Source: an uncultured Eubacteriales bacterium
GTDB lineage: Bacteria > Bacillota > Clostridia > Oscillospirales > Acutalibacteraceae
Reading direction: 5' to 3'
Assembly: GCA_934700635.1 (NCBI GenBank)
Contig: CAKUXU010000009.1
Span: 1-17,413, forward strand
Length of the DNA: 17,413 bases
Part shown: one piece after another, positions 16,166 through 17,413 of the stretch
How the letters are laid out: each line of letters starts with the position of its first letter
How positions within the stretch are numbered: the first letter of the stretch is position 1
Notes under the pieces: model-generated
What the model saw: only the letters and a program-made list of their open reading frames with translations
Database searches by the model: none
Told to the model about the DNA's origin: nothing
Program-made: the position numbers and the translations under genes

Positions 16166-16375
16166 ATGCCGAGATTATCGAAAAGTGCAAAGCAAGAATG
16201 GAATTTTTTCATAAATCCCAAAACAGGCAGAAGAACATACAACAGCCTTTGTCTTAAATGCAAAAACAACTGTAAGCAAAGTTACAAAGCGACCGTTATT
16301 TTTTGCCCAAAGTACAAAACGAAAAGAGGTGTAAAAATCATCAAAAATCGTCGCAAATATGATGACAGCAGCTGA
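16166..16375 (+). CDS. Small four-cysteine protein of Firmicute conjugative elements
   Basis: 69 residues; ATG at 16166 follows AAAGGAG (16151-16157) by eight bases. It begins MPRLSKSAKQEWNFFI and contains TGRRTYNSLCLKCKNNCKQS and later IFCPKY. Four cysteines (CLKC, then C and C) suggest a small metal-binding knuckle, and the protein is strongly basic, so nucleic-acid binding is plausible. I recall this MPRLSK..KQEW / GRRTYN..C.KC pattern as a conserved hypothetical protein beside repA in Tn1549-like elements; its function is not known. It appears intact, and repA follows about 100 bases later in the same direction. Confidence 0.75.
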   Translation: MPRLSKSAKQEWNFFINPKTGRRTYNSLCLKCKNNCKQSYKATVIFCPKYKTKRGVKIIKNRRKYDDSS

Positions 16376-16472
16376 TTTAATATAGCTACACTGATTTTCA
16401 ATAAAAAGCCGATACAAGTGAAAAAAATTTCCGATTTCGGCACCAACTCAATACAGAAACGGAGGTAACACA

Positions 16473-16808
16473 GTGAACAGATATTTCAAAACAGCTAACG
16501 CCAAAAACTTTGCATTCTACAAAGTACCGAAAGCGTTATTTGAAGAAAAGTACAAATCGGTTTCAATCGATGTAAAAATGCTGTACGGTCTTTTGCTCGA
16601 CCGAATGTATTTGTCTGTCAAAAACGGCTGGATAGATAAGCAAGGCAGAGTATATCAATATTTCACAATAAAATCTGTACAGGAAAAACTGCATTTCGGT
16701 CACGAAAAAATATGCAAGTTATTCTCCGAACTTGAAGTCGCAGATTTGATTATTCGCAAAAGACAAGGTCAGGGAAAGCCGAGCATTATCTATCTAAAAA
16801 AATTCTGA
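16473..16808 (+). CDS. RepA_N-type replication initiator, short form
   Basis: 111 residues; GTG at 16473 follows GGAGG (16461-16465) by seven bases. The sequence FYKVPKALFEEKYKSVSIDV followed by KMLYGLLLDRMYLSVKNGW and the later HFGHEKICKLFSELEVADLI is the winged-helix N-terminal domain of the RepA_N initiators of Firmicute plasmids and ICEs, which bind the origin. It ends with RQGQGKPSIIYLKKF, where longer relatives continue into a C-terminal domain, so this is either a natural short version or a truncation. The expected downstream parA is missing, and parB survives only as a short N-terminal piece, which favours loss. It may still bind DNA. Confidence 0.75.
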   Translation: MNRYFKTANAKNFAFYKVPKALFEEKYKSVSIDVKMLYGLLLDRMYLSVKNGWIDKQGRVYQYFTIKSVQEKLHFGHEKICKLFSELEVADLIIRKRQGQGKPSIIYLKKF

Positions 16809-16895
16809 TTTTCGGCTTTATTGATTTCCGAATAACAGAAGGTTAGTAGATTAAGACTGTTACCGGCGGAAAAAGAAATATATATGGAGGTAAAA

Positions 16896-17413
16896 ATGAT
16901 AAAAACAGTAGATATAGATTTGCTCATTCCTTTTGAAAATCATCCGTTTAAGGAAAGAAGTGGAATTGAGCAACAAGAATTAACAGAAAGCTTAAAGAAA
17001 AACGGATATTTACACCCACAATTCTTTGTTGATGATGGGATAAGTGAAACAACATTTAACAGACCGGGCTTTCAGGAAATGGAAAGCCTTATTGAAGCCA
17101 GTAAGGTGTCAACTTCATAGCCATACAGGAAAATGTTGATACCACGAAAGGTATGGGAACGGAAATGATGCCGTTTCATAATATTTTTAACGAATGGTAT
17201 GCGGCTCAGACTTCAAAGAAAATCCGTGCTGTTAATGAGATGAAAGCTTCAAAGGGTATGAAAATTTCTTCAACAGTGCCTTACGGTTACAAGAAAATCG
17301 AAGATAACAAGGAACAATGGTACATAGATGAACCTGCGGCAGAAATTGTAAGAAAGATATTTAATCTTTGCATTTCAGGTAAAGGTCCGTCGCAAATTTC
17401 AAGACAACTTGAA
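16896..17413 (+). pseudogene. ParB N-terminus fused to a broken large serine recombinase (runs off window)
   Basis: ATG at 16896 follows GGAGG (16886-16890). The first residues, MIKTVDIDLLIPFENHPFKE and on to about ELTESLKKNG, fit the N-terminus of ICE ParB proteins. From about 17007 (YLHPQFFVDDGIS, FNRPGFQEMESLIEA) it is large serine recombinase. The frame then stops at TAG 17118-17120, while another frame continues from about 17108 (VNFIAIQENVDTTKGMGTEM, later FNEWYAAQTSKKIRAVNEMK and VPYGYKK) to the window end. The recombinase therefore lacks the N-terminal region with the catalytic serine and also the segment that normally carries the SRFGRD-type motif between the two frames. It cannot be active. 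The junctions fall at short shared sequences (about 16995-17006 and 17105-17113), as expected of deletion by microhomology. Confidence 0.8.

Larger units (their letters stand above)
10863..17413. mobile_element. Degraded integrative/mobilizable element carrying an R-M cassette (right end outside window)
   Basis: A cluster of mobile-element hallmarks: broken tnpV, two oriT-like motifs in opposite orientation, a small four-cysteine protein and a RepA_N initiator typical of Firmicute conjugative elements, and a ParB/large serine recombinase chimera. They surround an intact-looking restriction-modification cassette. Base composition is visibly less A+T-rich in parts than in the chromosomal genes to the left. 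The left boundary is approximate, placed by the last backbone gene and its terminator; the right boundary is beyond the window. The mix of Tn4451-type (tnpV, serine recombinase) and Tn1549-type (repA, parB) pieces suggests more than one ancestral element or heavy internal deletion. Confidence 0.7.

Overview
The window comes from a low-GC, endospore-forming Firmicute, most likely a member of the Clostridia. Evidence: strong A+T bias, Gram-positive Shine-Dalgarno sites, the adjacent spoIVB-spo0A pair, and a Gram-positive-type pyrimidine-nucleoside phosphorylase. I cannot place it to genus. There is no rRNA, tRNA or CRISPR array.

Left half, about 1-10.8 kb, looks like chromosomal backbone. A same-strand run carries the tail of a probable nucleoside ABC-transporter permease, deoC, an unusual alpha/beta hydrolase with a Nif11-like leader and a double-glycine-type motif, pdp, and ligA. 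Together these would import and degrade (deoxy)nucleosides to acetaldehyde and glyceraldehyde-3-phosphate; ligA appears to be a co-transcribed passenger. Next come a consensus promoter driving a secreted protein of unknown function, a bidirectional terminator, and an opposite-strand pseudogene broken by two in-frame stops. The sporulation genes spoIVB and spo0A follow. A second secreted or membrane-anchored protein of unknown function comes next. It has a near-consensus promoter and a 5' leader in which one arm can pair either with an upstream arm or with the edge of the ribosome-binding site.

Right half, about 10.8-17.4 kb, is a degraded integrative mobile element and runs off the window. 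It holds a tnpV pseudogene with three internal stops, an oriT-like motif, and a compact Type II restriction-modification cassette. The cassette is an XRE regulator with a palindromic operator, an N6-adenine methyltransferase, a convergent small gene that may be EVE/PUA-like, and a probable restriction endonuclease. After it come a terminator-rich stretch, a second oriT-like motif in the opposite orientation, a small four-cysteine ICE protein, a short RepA_N-type initiator, and a chimera of a ParB N-terminus with a large serine recombinase. The recombinase part lacks its catalytic N-terminus and has a further internal deletion and frameshift.

The most striking observations are the two inverted oriT-like motifs flanking the R-M cassette (conserved flanks, different hairpins), the leader-hydrolase fusion, the mutually exclusive pairing in the 5' leader at 9801-9883, and the antisense gene inside the R-M cassette.
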